Origin: Yersinia enterocolitica | GTDB taxonomy: Bacteria > Pseudomonadota > Gammaproteobacteria > Enterobacterales > Enterobacteriaceae | DNA: 64,000 nucleotides | Direction of reading: 5' to 3' | Assembly: GCA_002082245.2 (NCBI GenBank) | Contig: NBTC02000002.1 | Span: 3,720,001 to 3,784,000 of the forward strand | In this document: piece by piece, positions 1 to 18,082 of the stretch | Layout of the letters: every line of letters starts with the position of its first letter | How positions within the stretch are numbered: the stretch's first letter is position 1 | Notes under the pieces: generated by a model | What the model saw: only the letters and a program-made list of their open reading frames with translations | Told to the model about the DNA's origin: nothing | The model's database searches: none | Position numbers and translations under genes: made by a program

Positions 1-1
1 T

Positions 2-292
2 TGTCTGGCATTAGGCTTATCTATTGGTATTACCGGTTGGGTGTGCGATGAGCGTCGTGGTCTTGAGCTGCGGGCGTTACTGCCACGTATTCCTGTTCAG
101 CAATTGTTGCTAGAAACAGATGCCCCCTATTTATTGCCAAGGGATTTACATCCTAAGCCGGCATCCCGCCGCAATGAACCCTGCTTTCTACCCCATATCG
201 TACAGCAGGTTGCTGTCTGGCGACAAGAAGACCCTAAATGGCTGGGGCAGAAAACTGATGAAAACGCCCGCCGGATTTTCCGGTTGGTTTGA
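2..292 (+). CDS. tatD: TatD family 3'->5' DNA exonuclease/metal-dependent hydrolase, C-terminal part
   Basis: The gene enters from the left edge and only its last ~96 codons are present; the reading frame is open from base 2. TatD proteins are TIM-barrel metal-dependent hydrolases; E. coli TatD has 3'->5' exonuclease and repair activity and is co-transcribed with the Tat export genes without being needed for export. The visible segment has the family hallmark [14 protein letters not shown], containing a conserved metal-site aspartate, then SRRNEP and a C-terminal helix ending in NARRIF. It stops 14 bases before hemB. The upstream tatABC neighbourhood is expected but outside the window. Confidence 0.93.
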   Translation, partial: CLALGLSIGITGWVCDERRGLELRALLPRIPVQQLLLETDAPYLLPRDLHPKPASRRNEPCFLPHIVQQVAVWRQEDPKWLGQKTDENARRIFRLV

Positions 293-297
293 GTTAG

Positions 298-1329
<1,032 letters not shown>

Positions 1330-1350
1330 GCCATGGGGATGGTTGTTGAT

Positions 1351-1377
1351 AAGGTAGGTACCGAGCGTGCCTACCTT
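1351..1377. other. Hairpin between convergent hemB and rfaH
   Basis: A 10-bp inverted repeat (AAGGTAGGTA / TGCCTACCTT, one G-T pair) around a 7-base loop lies just after hemB and facing the rfaH 3' end. There is no T-run on either side, so it is not a classical intrinsic terminator; it may stabilise 3' ends or be a weak bidirectional stop. Confidence 0.4.
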
Positions 1378-1387
1378 GGCAGATATA

Positions 1388-1876
1388 TTATTGCTTTTCG
1401 AATTGACGATTATCCAAACTTTGCATCACTTGGCTATTAAGCATGTTCAGTAACAACATTGAGCGCGCTTCACCGTCTGGTTCAGTATAAATCGCCTGTA
1501 ACCCAGCAAAAACACCCTCAGTGATCGTCACGATATCGCCTGGAACCGGCACCTCTGGAGCAATGATTTTATCCGTTGTATGAGATTGCATCTCGGCAAT
1601 AACAATTGCTGGGATCACCGCGGGTTGTGCGCCAAAACGGACGAAGTGGCTTACACCACGTGTTGCGCTGATTGTTGTGGTGTGAATATGTTCAGGATCG
1701 AACTCCACAAACAGATAGTTAGGGAATAAGGGCTCAGTCGCCTCAATGCGTTTCCCTCGCACTATCTTTTCGATAGTCACTATCGGTGTCCAGCAATCCA
1801 CAGTTTGCCGCTCTAAATGTTCTTTGGCGCGCAAAAGCTGACCACGTTTACAATATAATAAATGCCAGTGTTTCAT
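1388..1876 (-). CDS. rfaH: Transcription antiterminator RfaH
   Basis: 162 aa, the same length as E. coli RfaH. It is an NusG paralogue recruited to RNA polymerase paused at ops elements, which suppresses termination and aids translation of long operons for LPS, capsule and secretion. The start [24 protein letters not shown] is the N-terminal NGN domain (about residues 1-100); the segment from about residue 108 ([20 protein letters not shown]) is the KOW domain. It is transcribed toward hemB and divergently from ubiD, with a ~260-bp AT-rich intergenic region in which I see no ops element. Paralogue nusG is at 24984 in this window. Confidence 0.95.
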   Translation of the reverse strand: MKHWHLLYCKRGQLLRAKEHLERQTVDCWTPIVTIEKIVRGKRIEATEPLFPNYLFVEFDPEHIHTTTISATRGVSHFVRFGAQPAVIPAIVIAEMQSHTTDKIIAPEVPVPGDIVTITEGVFAGLQAIYTEPDGEARSMLLLNMLNSQVMQSLDNRQFEKQ

Positions 1877-2142
1877 AATTTCACATGCCTTTAAGTACTA
1901 CTTGGCAGCATAACAAAAGTAGAAGGATATATATAGAGAGGAAGAATACATCAGTCAGGATATATAGTTTGTTATACAAAGATTTAGTCTATTTTATATC
2001 GACAAAATCATATTTGTACTGATGATAATTAGCGATAAATTGCAGCATGATATTTTTTTGAGTGAGCCTGTATTCATTTTTAACAAAAAGACAGCAACTG
2101 CTATAAAGACAGCCTATAATGGCGCATCACATAGCCGCCGAA

Positions 2143-3639
2143 ATGATCAGCATGAAATACCGTGACTTACGTGACTTCCTCTCGTTGCTGGAACAGAGGG
2201 GTGAACTTAAACGTATTAGCCAGCCCATTGATCCCTATCTGGAAATGACAGAAATTGCCGACCGTACCTTACGCGCCGGTGGGCCTGCATTACTGTTTGA
2301 AAACCCTAAGGGTTACACAATGCCCGTATTGTGTAACTTGTTTGGTACGGCCAAACGGGTTGCCATGGGCATGGGGCAAGAAGATGTCAGCGCACTGCGA
2401 GATGTTGGCAAGTTGTTGGCTTTCCTGAAAGAGCCGGATCCGCCGAAAGGTTTCCGTGATTTATTCGATAAACTGCCGAAATTTAAGCAAGTGTTGAATA
2501 TGCCAACGAAATGCTTGAGTTCGGCTCCTTGTCAGGAGCAAGTTTGGCAGGGCGATGATGTCGATCTTAGCCGCATTCCAGTTATGCATTGCTGGCCTGA
2601 GGATGCAGCTCCGTTAGTATCGTGGGGGCTGACTATTACGCGTGGCCCGCATAAAGAACGGCAAAACCTGGGTATCTACCGCCAACAAGTGTTGGGTAAA
2701 AACAGATTAATTATGCGCTGGTTATCCCATCGTGGCGGCGCTTTGGACTATCAAGAGTGGTGTGAAGCACACCCCGGTGAACGTTTCCCCGTCGCCGTCG
2801 CCTTGGGCGCAGATCCTGCGACTATTCTGGCTGCGGTAACCCCGGTTCCCGATACGCTGTCTGAATATGCTTTTGCTGGTTTGTTGCGCGGGCATAAAAC
2901 AGAGGTCGTAAAGTGCCTTTCCAACTCACTTGAAGTTCCTGCGAGTGCAGAAATTGTATTGGAAGGATATATTGAGCAGGGTGATATGGCGCCAGAAGGC
3001 CCTTATGGTGATCATACGGGTTATTATAATGAGATAGATAGCTTCCCTGTTTTTACGGTCACACATATTACTCAGCGCAAAGATGCAATTTACCATTCCA
3101 CTTATACGGGTCGTCCACCGGATGAACCTGCGGTGATGGGGGTTGCGCTGAATGAAGTGTTTGTTCCTATTTTACAAAAGCAATTCCCGGAAATTGTTGA
3201 TTTCTATCTTCCGCCCGAGGGGTGCTCATACCGGCTGGCTGTTGTAACCATCAAGAAACAATATGCAGGGCATGCTAAACGCGTAATGATGGGGGTTTGG
3301 TCGTTTTTACGTCAGTTTATGTATACAAAATTTGTTATTGTTTGTGATGATGATATTAATGCTCGTGATTGGAATGATGTCATTTGGGCAATTACGACCC
3401 GAATGGACCCATCCCGCGATACGGTGTTGATTGAAAATACACCAATAGATTATTTGGATTTCGCTTCACCGGTTTCCGGTTTAGGATCGAAAATGGGGCT
3501 GGATGCCACCAATAAGTGGCCTGCTGAGACTTCGCGTGAATGGGGGCGTCCAATTAAAATGGATGAAGACGTTCGCGCCCGTATTGATGCTATTTGGGAT
3601 GAGCTCGCCATTTTCAGTGACAAAGAGACGAAACGCTAA
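2143..3639 (+). CDS. ubiD: 4-hydroxy-3-polyprenylbenzoate decarboxylase (prenylated-FMN dependent)
   Basis: 498 aa. UbiD removes the carboxyl group from 3-octaprenyl-4-hydroxybenzoate in ubiquinone synthesis using prenylated FMN made by UbiX. The start at 2143 gives [12 protein letters not shown], matching the MDAMKY start of E. coli UbiD; an in-frame ATG at 2119 would add eight non-conserved residues, and 2152 is another possibility. Family blocks seen include [17 protein letters not shown] near the N-terminus, [28 protein letters not shown] and the central [15 protein letters not shown]. fre follows after ~54 bases, as in E. coli; Fre-type reductases can supply reduced FMN for the cofactor, a plausible functional link (inference). 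Confidence 0.96.
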   Translation: MISMKYRDLRDFLSLLEQRGELKRISQPIDPYLEMTEIADRTLRAGGPALLFENPKGYTMPVLCNLFGTAKRVAMGMGQEDVSALRDVGKLLAFLKEPDPPKGFRDLFDKLPKFKQVLNMPTKCLSSAPCQEQVWQGDDVDLSRIPVMHCWPEDAAPLVSWGLTITRGPHKERQNLGIYRQQVLGKNRLIMRWLSHRGGALDYQEWCEAHPGERFPVAVALGADPATILAAVTPVPDTLSEYAFAGLLRGHKTEVVKCLSNSLEVPASAEIVLEGYIEQGDMAPEGPYGDHTGYYNEIDSFPVFTVTHITQRKDAIYHSTYTGRPPDEPAVMGVALNEVFVPILQKQFPEIVDFYLPPEGCSYRLAVVTIKKQYAGHAKRVMMGVWSFLRQFMYTKFVIVCDDDINARDWNDVIWAITTRMDPSRDTVLIENTPIDYLDFASPVSGLGSKMGLDATNKWPAETSREWGRPIKMDEDVRARIDAIWDELAIFSDKETKR

Positions 3640-3693
3640 CCGGCGTCGATTTTGTCCTTGGTTTTGCATTTGATGACCCGACAGAGGGAAGGC

Positions 3694-4395
3694 ATGACAA
3701 CTTTAAGCTGTAAAGTAACCTCCGTAGAGGCCATTACCGATACGGTGTACCGGGTGCAATTGGTGCCTGCATCTGCGTTTTCTTTCCGTGCTGGGCAGTA
3801 TTTGATGGTAGTAATGGACGAGCGTGATAAGCGCCCATTCTCTATGGCATCCACGCCGTTGCAGCAAGACTTTATCGAGCTGCATATCGGGGCGTCGGAA
3901 CTGAATCTGTACGCCATGGCAGTGATGGACCGTATTCTGAAAGAGAAAACGCTGGATGTGGATATTCCTCACGGAGAAGCATGGTTCCGTGAGGGTAGTG
4001 AACGTCCATTGGTCCTGATTGCTGGCGGCACTGGTTTTTCCTATGTGCGTTCAATTTTATTGGCGGCATTAGCCGAGCAACCTGACCGTGAAGTATCTAT
4101 CTATTGGGGTGGGCGCGAAGCCGTGCATTTATATGATCTAAACGAGCTGGAAGCGCTGTCAATTAAGTATCCACAGTTGAAAGTTATCCCAGTGGTAGAG
4201 CAGCCGGAAGATGGGTGGCGTGGCCGCACAGGAACGGTATTGAGTGCTGTATTACAAGACTATGGCTCTCTTGCTGAGCAAGATATCTATATCGCTGGCC
4301 GTTTTGAAATGGCTAAAATTGCTCGTGAGCGTTTTTGTGCTGAGCGCGGCGCTCAGGAAGCGCATATCTATGGTGATGCTTTCGCCTTTATCTAA
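3694..4395 (+). CDS. fre: NAD(P)H-flavin reductase
   Basis: 233 aa. Fre reduces free FMN, FAD or riboflavin with NAD(P)H; the soluble reduced flavin serves iron reduction, ribonucleotide reductase activation and other uses. It has a ferredoxin-reductase fold: flavin-binding RPFSMAS at residues 47-53, NAD(P)-binding [10 protein letters not shown] at 111-120, and the C-terminal GDAFAFI typical of the family. The chosen ATG at 3694 gives [20 protein letters not shown], collinear with E. coli Fre; an upstream in-frame ATG at 3652 adds 14 unconserved residues. The last two bases of the stop codon coincide with the end of a short ERIC-like repeat. Confidence 0.95.
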   Translation: MTTLSCKVTSVEAITDTVYRVQLVPASAFSFRAGQYLMVVMDERDKRPFSMASTPLQQDFIELHIGASELNLYAMAVMDRILKEKTLDVDIPHGEAWFREGSERPLVLIAGGTGFSYVRSILLAALAEQPDREVSIYWGGREAVHLYDLNELEALSIKYPQLKVIPVVEQPEDGWRGRTGTVLSAVLQDYGSLAEQDIYIAGRFEMAKIARERFCAERGAQEAHIYGDAFAFI

Positions 4396-4466
4396 TATAC
4401 CAGTCATATTTGAAGCTGCATCGGTGTTAGCTGCCTTAGTGCAACTTCAATTATTTTGGGTATATT
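4394..4466. repeat. Short ERIC-like palindromic repeat after fre
   Basis: The terminal inverted repeats AATATACC (4394-4401) and GGTATATT (4459-4466) are perfect. Inside are TTGAAGCTGCA and TGCAACTTCAA, the subterminal parts of enterobacterial ERIC elements. At ~73 bp it is much shorter than the usual ~127 bp, so an internally deleted form. It overlaps the fre stop codon and folds into a long hairpin that would form the 3' end of the ubiD-fre transcript. Confidence 0.75.
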
Positions 4467-4500
4467 AAAATTTTATCCATATTGTTGTTTGTATCGCGGA

Positions 4501-4530
4501 TAAAAAAAGCCCGCCCCTGACAGGCGGGAA
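4501..4530 (-). terminator. Intrinsic terminator downstream of fadBA
   Basis: On the minus strand a CCCGCC...GGCGGGC stem is followed by a run of T (plus strand AAAAAAA at 4502-4508). It faces the fadA 3' end, about 85 bases past its stop codon, so it is the likely end of the fadBA message. Confidence 0.75.
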
Positions 4531-4562
4531 AACGGCAACTAAACACCAGGTACAGCGGTTAT

Positions 4563-4584
4563 AAGGGCCTGTATTCAGGCCCTT
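4563..4584. terminator. Hairpin immediately after fadA
   Basis: A perfect 9-bp stem AAGGGCCTG / CAGGCCCTT with a 4-base loop lies 30 bases beyond the fadA stop. On the plus strand an AT-rich tail with TTTTT follows; on the minus strand no strong T-run does. It may protect the fadA 3' end or act as a second terminator. Confidence 0.5.
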
Positions 4585-4613
4585 AATATTTTTCAGATTA
4601 ATTCGTTTGGAGG

Positions 4614-7978
<3,365 letters not shown>

Positions 7979-8004
7979 ATCTATCTCCTGAATAAGCGCA
8001 TGTG

Positions 8005-8021
8005 ATCTGGTATGACCAGAT
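8005..8021. promoter_or_regulatory. FadR operator upstream of fadB
   Basis: ATCTGGTATGACCAGAT is a 17-bp palindrome with the FadR core TGGTNNGACCA and, from memory, one base different from the E. coli fadB operator. It lies 27 bases upstream of the fadB start codon on the minus strand, a position suited to blocking the promoter or early elongation. FadR leaves DNA when it binds long-chain acyl-CoA. Confidence 0.85.
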
Positions 8022-8271
8022 ATTCAGGAAGTGTGGATATTTTGTTAACGAATTGCAAATAAGAGATTGATTTTTTGCAGTGAAGATCACAGTCATTCAG
8101 ATGGGGTAATTGATTTCTATCATATTTATTCGCAGTGGATTGGAGGGGGAAATATTCAGTTTTGGGGGGCGGGTAATGCATTTGATAGGCAGATAAGCGG
8201 TCGCTAAAACATGATTCTGGCGACTATGATAAGATGAAAAAAATTAAGTTCTAATAGCAAAGGGTACTGTG

Positions 8272-9603
8272 ATGGAAACGCTGGCTTCTTTATATAACGA
8301 ACATTTATCCACTCTACAACAGCGCACCCGCGATGTGCTGGAACGCCATCAGTTAGACGCTTTACTGATTCATTCCGGTGAGTTACAACGTATTTTTCTC
8401 GATGACCGTGACTATCCTTTTAAAGCCAATGCGCAGTTCAAAGCTTGGGTGCCGGTCACTCAAGTACCAAACTGTTGGTTATGGGTCGATGGGGTTAATA
8501 CACCAAAATTATGGTTTTATTCCCCAGTTGATTATTGGCACAGTGTTGAGCCATTACCAGATAGCTTCTGGACCAAGGCTATCGATATCCAGCCATTAGC
8601 CAATGCAGATGATATTGCCCAGCAATTACCGGTGCAACGGGAGCGTGTGGCCTATATCGGTTATGCCCAACAACGTGCGCAGGCGCTGGGGTTTAGTGCT
8701 GAAAACATTAACCCGCAACCAGTATTGGATTACCTGCATTTCTATCGTTCTTATAAAACGGATTATGAACTGGCTTGTATGCGTGAAGCACAGAAGACGG
8801 CAGTTGTCGGCCATCGTGCAGCACATGAAGCATTCCAGTCCGGTATGAGTGAGTTCGATATCAATCTGGCCTATCTGATGGCTACCGGTCATCGTGATAC
8901 TGATGTCCCTTACGATAATATTGTTGCGCTGAATGAACACTCGGCGGTACTTCATTACACCACGTTCGAACATCAGCCTCCGGCAGAAATGCGTAGTTTC
9001 TTGATGGATGCCGGTGCGGAATATAACGGTTATGCCGCAGATCTGACTCGCACTTACGCCGCAAACAGTGATAGCGATTTTGCCGCGTTGGTTAATGACC
9101 TTAATACCGAGCAGCTTGAACTGATCAAAACCATTAAAAGTGGTGAGCGCTATACCGATTACCATATCCAGATGCACCAGCGCATTGCGAAGTTATTGCG
9201 TACGCATCATCTGGTTACCGGTATCAGTGAAGAGGCCATGGTCGAACAAGGCATTACCTGCCCATTCCTGCCGCACGGGTTAGGCCATCCTCTTGGGCTA
9301 CAAGTGCATGATACTGCTGGTTTTATGCAAGATGATAAAGGCACCCATCTTGGCGCACCATCCAAATATCCTTACTTGCGTTGTACGCGTATTTTACAAC
9401 CGCGTATGGTACTGACTATTGAGCCGGGTCTGTACTTCATCGAATCTCTGCTGGCACCTTGGCGTAACGGTGAGTTCAGCAAGTATTTCAATTGGGAACG
9501 TATTGATGCGCTGAAGCCTTATGGCGGTATTCGTATAGAAGATAATATCGTTATTCACGATAACCGGGTTGAGAACATGACACGTGACCTGAAACTGGCC
9601 TGA
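8272..9603 (+). CDS. pepQ: Xaa-Pro dipeptidase (prolidase)
   Basis: 443 aa, as in E. coli. It hydrolyses dipeptides with C-terminal proline; M24 pita-bread fold with two Mn ions. Metal-ligand regions are visible: [18 protein letters not shown] (two aspartates), [15 protein letters not shown] (histidine), LTIEPGLYF (glutamate) and [11 protein letters not shown] (glutamate). The ATG at 8272 gives [15 protein letters not shown], aligned with E. coli; a GTG codon directly before it is not needed. It is divergent from fadBA and overlaps yigZ by one base (TGATG), so the two are translationally coupled. Confidence 0.96.
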   Translation: METLASLYNEHLSTLQQRTRDVLERHQLDALLIHSGELQRIFLDDRDYPFKANAQFKAWVPVTQVPNCWLWVDGVNTPKLWFYSPVDYWHSVEPLPDSFWTKAIDIQPLANADDIAQQLPVQRERVAYIGYAQQRAQALGFSAENINPQPVLDYLHFYRSYKTDYELACMREAQKTAVVGHRAAHEAFQSGMSEFDINLAYLMATGHRDTDVPYDNIVALNEHSAVLHYTTFEHQPPAEMRSFLMDAGAEYNGYAADLTRTYAANSDSDFAALVNDLNTEQLELIKTIKSGERYTDYHIQMHQRIAKLLRTHHLVTGISEEAMVEQGITCPFLPHGLGHPLGLQVHDTAGFMQDDKGTHLGAPSKYPYLRCTRILQPRMVLTIEPGLYFIESLLAPWRNGEFSKYFNWERIDALKPYGGIRIEDNIVIHDNRVENMTRDLKLA

Positions 9604-10217
9604 TGCAGCCTTATCTAATCCCTGCAAGTCCGGTGACTATCAGCGAAGAGATCAAAAAAAGTCGTTTTATCACCTTGCTGGCCCATACCAGTGGGGTGAG
9701 TGAAGCGAAAGATTTTGTTCAGCAGGTTAAGCAGCAGCATCCCACCGCCCGGCATCATTGCTGGGCTTTTGTTGCCGGCAAGCCGACGGATTCGCAGCAA
9801 TTAGGTTTTTCTGATGATGGTGAGCCCTCAGGTACTGCGGGTAAACCTATCTTGGCTCAACTGATGGGGAGTGGCATTGGTGAGATAACCGCAGTAGTTG
9901 TGCGCTATTATGGTGGCATCAAACTCGGTACCGGTGGGTTAGTAAGGGCTTATGGTAGCGGTGTTCAACAAGCGTTAAAACAGATCGAAGTAAAATATAA
10001 AGTCCCACAGGTAGAATATACTTTGCAGTGTGACTATGGGCAGCTTGCCATAGTAGAAACCTTGTTACAGCAGGTTGAAGGCCAGATTATACGGAGTGAG
10101 TACGCACAATTCGTAACGCTTCATCTCTCTTTGCCAGCAACTCAAGCCAGTCAGGTTGGGGACAAATTGCGTGATCTCAGTCGTGGTACGTTGCAATTGA
10201 CGCCCATTTCGCAATAA
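9603..10217 (+). CDS. yigZ: IMPACT-family protein YigZ
   Basis: 204 aa. The N-terminal UPF0029/IMPACT domain has KKSRFITLLAHTSGVSEAKDF, ARHHCWAFVAG, SDDGEPSGTAGKPIL and VVVRYYGGIKLGTGGLVRAYG, the defining blocks of the family; the C-terminal ~70 residues form a small DUF1949-type ferredoxin-like domain. The eukaryotic relative IMPACT/YIH1 regulates GCN2, but the bacterial role is not firmly known. It starts inside the pepQ stop codon, and trkH follows after 36 bases, so pepQ-yigZ-trkH-hemG probably form one operon, as in E. coli. Confidence 0.93.
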   Translation: MQPYLIPASPVTISEEIKKSRFITLLAHTSGVSEAKDFVQQVKQQHPTARHHCWAFVAGKPTDSQQLGFSDDGEPSGTAGKPILAQLMGSGIGEITAVVVRYYGGIKLGTGGLVRAYGSGVQQALKQIEVKYKVPQVEYTLQCDYGQLAIVETLLQQVEGQIIRSEYAQFVTLHLSLPATQASQVGDKLRDLSRGTLQLTPISQ

Positions 10218-10253
10218 TCCCCATCCAAGTGAATTGCTAAGGAACGTGCCGGA

Positions 10254-11705
10254 ATGCATTTTCGTGCCATAACCCGTATTGTTGGTCTGCTGGTCATCTT
10301 ATTCTCTGGAACAATGTTTATTCCCGGACTGGTGGCATTGATCTATCGTGATGGTGCCGGCCGTGCCTTCAGCGAAACCTTTTTTGTTGCTCTGGCAATT
10401 GGCCTCTTTCTTTGGTTGCCGAACCGAAAACAGAAGCATGAGTTAAAGCCTCGTGAGGGCTTTCTCATCGTGGTTCTGTTCTGGACGGTGCTGGGCAGTG
10501 TAGGGGCATTACCTTTCTTATTCTCAGAGCGGCCTAATCTTTCATTAACGGATGCATTCTTTGAATCATTCTCCGGGCTGACTACTACTGGCGCGACCAC
10601 ATTAGTAGGGTTAGATTCACTGCCGAAAGCCATTCTATTTTATCGCCAAATGCTGCAATGGCTCGGCGGTATGGGGATAATCGTGTTAGCGGTGGCTATC
10701 CTGCCTATCTTGGGGGTCGGGGGAATGCAGCTCTATCGGGCGGAAATGCCTGGCCCATTGAAAGATAATAAAATGCGGCCCCGCATTGCGGAGACAGCTA
10801 AAACCCTGTGGCTTATCTATGTCTTACTGACCATTGCTTGCGCGCTGTCTTTATGGGGGGCAGGGATGTCGGTATTTGATGCAATCTCCCACAGCTTCTC
10901 GACAATTGCGATTGGCGGCTTCTCGACCCATGACGCCAGTATCGGTTACTTCAACAGCCCAACTATTAACACCATTATCGCTATCTTCTTGCTGATTTCT
11001 GGTTGTAACTTTGGTTTGCACTTCGCGGTATTGAGTGGGCGCAGTTTAAAAGTTTATTGGCGTGACCCTGAATTCCGTATGTTTATCTTTGTCCAATTGA
11101 CACTGGTCGCCGTGTGTACCTTGGTGCTTTGGTATCATAATGTCTATAAATCCGGTCTGGAGACGATAAATCAGGCATTTTTCCAAGTAGTATCAATGGC
11201 TACTACTGCGGGTTTCACCACTGACAGTATTTCAAAATGGCCGTTGTTCCTGCCGATACTCTTATTATGTTCTGCGTTTATTGGTGGTTGTGCGGGCTCA
11301 ACCGGTGGCGGCCTGAAAGTTATCCGTATTCTGTTGCTCTACCTGCAAGGTTCGCGTGAGTTAAAGCGACTGGTCCACCCGAATGCGGTTTATACCATCA
11401 AATTGGGGCGGCGGGCGCTGCCGGAACGAATCCTGGAGGCGGTCTGGGGATTCTTCTCCGCGTATGCTCTGGTATTTATTATTAGCATGCTGGCTATTAT
11501 CGCGACCGGTGTTGATGAGTTCTCTGCTTTCGCAGCGGTGACTGCGACGCTGAATAACCTTGGCCCTGGTCTGGGGGTGGTAGCTGATAACTTCACGTCG
11601 ATGAACCCGGCCGCTAAGTGGATATTGGTGATCACCATGCTATTTGGTCGGTTAGAAGTTTTCACCCTGCTGGTTCTATTCACTCCAACATTCTGGCGTG
11701 AGTAA
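10254..11705 (+). CDS. trkH: Trk potassium uptake system membrane subunit TrkH
   Basis: 483 aa. TrkH is the potassium-translocating subunit of the low-affinity constitutive Trk system in the inner membrane and is gated by cytosolic TrkA. The four pore loops of the KtrB/TrkH superfamily can be seen in order: LTTTGATTLVG (~110), AIGGFSTHDAS (~220), TTAGFTTDS (~315) and NNLGPGLGVV (~435), with glycine in each filter. About ten hydrophobic membrane segments surround them. The intramembrane glycine-rich GGCAGSTGGGLKVIR motif follows the third pore loop. hemG starts 21 bases later. Confidence 0.96.
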   Translation: MHFRAITRIVGLLVILFSGTMFIPGLVALIYRDGAGRAFSETFFVALAIGLFLWLPNRKQKHELKPREGFLIVVLFWTVLGSVGALPFLFSERPNLSLTDAFFESFSGLTTTGATTLVGLDSLPKAILFYRQMLQWLGGMGIIVLAVAILPILGVGGMQLYRAEMPGPLKDNKMRPRIAETAKTLWLIYVLLTIACALSLWGAGMSVFDAISHSFSTIAIGGFSTHDASIGYFNSPTINTIIAIFLLISGCNFGLHFAVLSGRSLKVYWRDPEFRMFIFVQLTLVAVCTLVLWYHNVYKSGLETINQAFFQVVSMATTAGFTTDSISKWPLFLPILLLCSAFIGGCAGSTGGGLKVIRILLLYLQGSRELKRLVHPNAVYTIKLGRRALPERILEAVWGFFSAYALVFIISMLAIIATGVDEFSAFAAVTATLNNLGPGLGVVADNFTSMNPAAKWILVITMLFGRLEVFTLLVLFTPTFWRE

Positions 11706-11726
11706 TTCTGCATAAGGAACATTGCA

Positions 11727-12260
11727 ATGAAAGTTCTGATTCTTTACTCCAGCCGAGATGGCCAAACACAGACTATTGCTTCTTATATAGCTAAACAGTT
11801 ATCAGCGGCAGCTACCTGTGAAATACAGGACTTATCGCAGGTAGGGCAAATCGATCTGAATCAATACCAGCAAGTCATGATTGGTGCGTCGGTGCGTTAT
11901 GGGCACTTCAGCCCAGTATTGAGTAAATTCGTCAACAAACACGTTGAACAACTTAATCAGATGCCGAGTGCGTTCTTTGCAGTGAATCTGACAGCACGCA
12001 AGCCGGAAAAGCGATCCCCGCAAACCAATGCCTATGTGCGTAAGTTCTTACTCAGTACCCCGTGGCAGCCAACGCTATGTACGGTATTTGCGGGCGCTTT
12101 GCGTTATCCCCGTTATCGCTGGATAGACCGGGTGATGATTCAACTTATTATGCGTATGACGGGCGGCGAAACGGATACCAGTAAAGAAGTTGAATATACG
12201 GATTGGCAACAGGTAAGCAGTTTTTCTCAGGATTTCTTGGCGCTACAGTACAAAAAATAG
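11727..12260 (+). CDS. hemG: Menaquinone-dependent protoporphyrinogen IX dehydrogenase
   Basis: 177 aa. HemG oxidises protoporphyrinogen IX to protoporphyrin IX, the penultimate haem step, passing electrons to the quinone pool. It has a flavodoxin-like fold with FMN phosphate-binding loop YSSRDGQTQTIASYIA at residues 7-22, and a long-chain-flavodoxin-like insert near FFAVNLTARKPEKRSPQTN. The C-terminal RYPRYRWIDRVMIQLIMRMTGG is amphipathic and probably contacts the membrane. It is the last gene before the first rRNA operon, the E. coli hemG-rrnA order. A small hairpin (12268-12282) follows without a clear T-run. Confidence 0.95.
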   Translation: MKVLILYSSRDGQTQTIASYIAKQLSAAATCEIQDLSQVGQIDLNQYQQVMIGASVRYGHFSPVLSKFVNKHVEQLNQMPSAFFAVNLTARKPEKRSPQTNAYVRKFLLSTPWQPTLCTVFAGALRYPRYRWIDRVMIQLIMRMTGGETDTSKEVEYTDWQQVSSFSQDFLALQYKK

Positions 12261-12329
12261 CAATAATGCCGTTTATCACGGCAAATCGTTGAAATAAAAC
12301 GCGGTTGAAAAGTTTTTTCAAATTAGGGG

Positions 12330-12357
12330 TTGCAGGCTGTCAGGAACTCCCTATAAT
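12330..12357 (+). promoter_or_regulatory. rrn P1 promoter (first rRNA operon)
   Basis: -35 TTGCAG (12330-12335), a 16-bp spacer and -10 TATAAT (12352-12357), followed by a GC-rich discriminator. The context AACTCCCTATAATGCGC is nearly the same as E. coli rrn P1. This predicts strong growth-rate and ppGpp/DksA control; AT-rich sequence upstream fits an UP element. Confidence 0.85.
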
Positions 12358-12449
12358 GCGCCTCCACTGACCGGGAACAACGAAACAGACTTCGCCGGGT
12401 CAGGAAGCGAAAAGAATGATTTTGACTTCGAAAGAAACCAAAGAAACTC

Positions 12450-12477
12450 TTGACTCTTCAGCGGGAAAGCGTATTAT
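12450..12477 (+). promoter_or_regulatory. rrn P2 promoter (first rRNA operon)
   Basis: -35 TTGACT (12450-12455), 16-bp spacer, -10 TATTAT (12472-12477), about 120 bases after P1, the usual tandem arrangement of enterobacterial rRNA operons. Confidence 0.75.
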
Positions 12478-12528
12478 CTGCCTCCCGCGTTACCGTAAGA
12501 TTCGCCGAAAGGCAAACGGGTAACGAAC

Positions 12529-12539
12529 GCTCTTTAACA
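12529..12539 (+). promoter_or_regulatory. boxA antiterminator in the rrn leader
   Basis: GCTCTTTAACA is the conserved boxA where NusB-S10 joins the rRNA antitermination complex. It lies ~190 bases before 16S. The same word recurs in both 16S-23S spacers (14556-14566 in this operon). Confidence 0.8.
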
Positions 12540-12727
12540 ATTTATCAGACAATCTGTGTGGGCACTCGCAAGACGATATCGAAGCCTGTTTCGGCAGGCA
12601 GAAGAAATATCAAAGTCTTGAAGAGTGACCAAAGCAGTACACATTTGAACTTCGGTTCGAATGCTTATTTGCAGAAAGTAATCTTTGAGCATCGCTGTTT
12701 TTATTAGCAGCAAATCAAACAAATCTT

Positions 12728-14270
<1,543 letters not shown>

Positions 14271-14405
14271 CCTAACGATACGCATTGCGCAGTGTCCACA
14301 CAGATTGTCTGATGAATGTAAATGAGCAAGAGCACCTGTTGATGTCGTGAGTTTCGACTCATGCTGATGCGAAACGGTTAGATCTCGGTTTAATCGGAAC
14401 TTCGT

Positions 14406-14481
14406 GTCCCCATCGTCTAGAGGCCTAGGACACTGCCCTTTCACGGCTGTAACAGGGGTTCGAATCCCCTTGGGGACGCCA
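14406..14481 (+). tRNA. tRNA-Glu (UUC) in the 16S-23S spacer
   Basis: 76 nt with encoded CCA. The acceptor stem GTCCCC pairs with GGGGAC, the anticodon loop CCTTTCACG gives UUC, and the T-loop is GTTCGAATC. A single tRNA-Glu in the spacer is the E. coli rrnB/C/E/G type. It is released from the rRNA precursor by RNase P and E. Confidence 0.97.
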
Positions 14482-14839
14482 CTCCGATAATGTGTGAAAG
14501 ACATTATCAACTGAATATCTTAAAGATGACTTTAACGAGTCGTGTTTAAGATATTGCTCTTTAACAATCTGGAACAAGCTGAAAATTGAAACATTACAGC
14601 TGAAATTTATCTCTCCGTAGATGTACTGAGATAAAGAGTAACCTGTAATAGAGTCTCTCAAATAATCGCAATGCCAATGGGTAATCATTGTTGCAGTGTG
14701 AGCGAGAAGACACTCAGCAAGGCGTACAGCGCACAGCAACCGGAGTGAACTTAACGTTCATGAGGATTGCGCGCACTGCACAACATAGCAGAGTGTGTTC
14801 ACAGCCACACCAATAACGAAAAACACCTTTGGGTTGTGA
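14482..14839 (+). other. Spacer between tRNA-Glu and 23S (first operon)
   Basis: 358 bases of transcribed spacer with no gene. It carries a second boxA (GCTCTTTAACA, 14556-14566), which re-arms antitermination, and the 5' strand of the 23S processing stem just before 14840 (AACACCTTTGGGTT, complementary to the ACAACACCAAAGGTGTT segment after 23S). Nearly identical to 56104-56461. Confidence 0.8.
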
Positions 14840-17747
<2,908 letters not shown>

Positions 17748-17858
17748 ACAACACCAAAGGTGTTTTAGATTTGAGAGATAGAAATTTTCAGCGAAGTTCC
17801 GAGATTGGGCTGGCTGGCTGTGTGTAGGATTACATAGCGGGTTAGTTTAGACAGAATT

Positions 17859-17978
17859 TGCCTGGCGGCCATAGCGCGGTGGTCCCACCTGATCCCATGC
17901 CGAACTCAGAAGTGAAACGCCGTAGCGCCGATGGTAGTGTGGGGTCTCCCCATGCGAGAGTAGGACACTGCCAGGCAT
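17859..17978 (+). rRNA. 5S ribosomal RNA (first operon)
   Basis: 120 nt, TGCCTGGCGGCC to CCAGGCAT. Helix I closes between TGCCTGGC and GCCAGGCA. It lies 111 bases after 23S. Confidence 0.97.
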
Positions 17979-17992
17979 CAAATAAAGCCGAG

Positions 17993-18019
17993 ACCCCATG
18001 CCAAAAGCATGGGGTTTTT
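17993..18019 (+). terminator. Intrinsic terminator of the first rRNA operon
   Basis: Perfect 9-bp stem ACCCCATGC / GCATGGGGT with loop CAAAA, followed by TTTT, 15 bases after 5S. The same hairpin, with one G-T pair, ends the second operon at 59863-59889. Confidence 0.9.
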
Positions 18020-18082
18020 GCTATGGGCAGAATAGTGAAATAGGTATAAATAGTGACCTTAGAGTGGTTGCGTCGCAGGGCT

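Noticed and set aside
1922..1942. Word TATATAGAGAGGAA shared between the rfaH upstream region and the purH leader (53578-53591)
   Set aside because: The flanks do not match, so a repeat family is not supported; AT-rich coincidence is likely.
2119..2142. Upstream ATG as ubiD start
   Set aside because: The eight extra residues are not shared with E. coli UbiD; 2143 aligns with its start.
4394..4466. Short ERIC-like repeats as CRISPR repeats
   Set aside because: The three copies are far apart, of different sizes and palindromic over their whole length; there is no regular array anywhere in the window.
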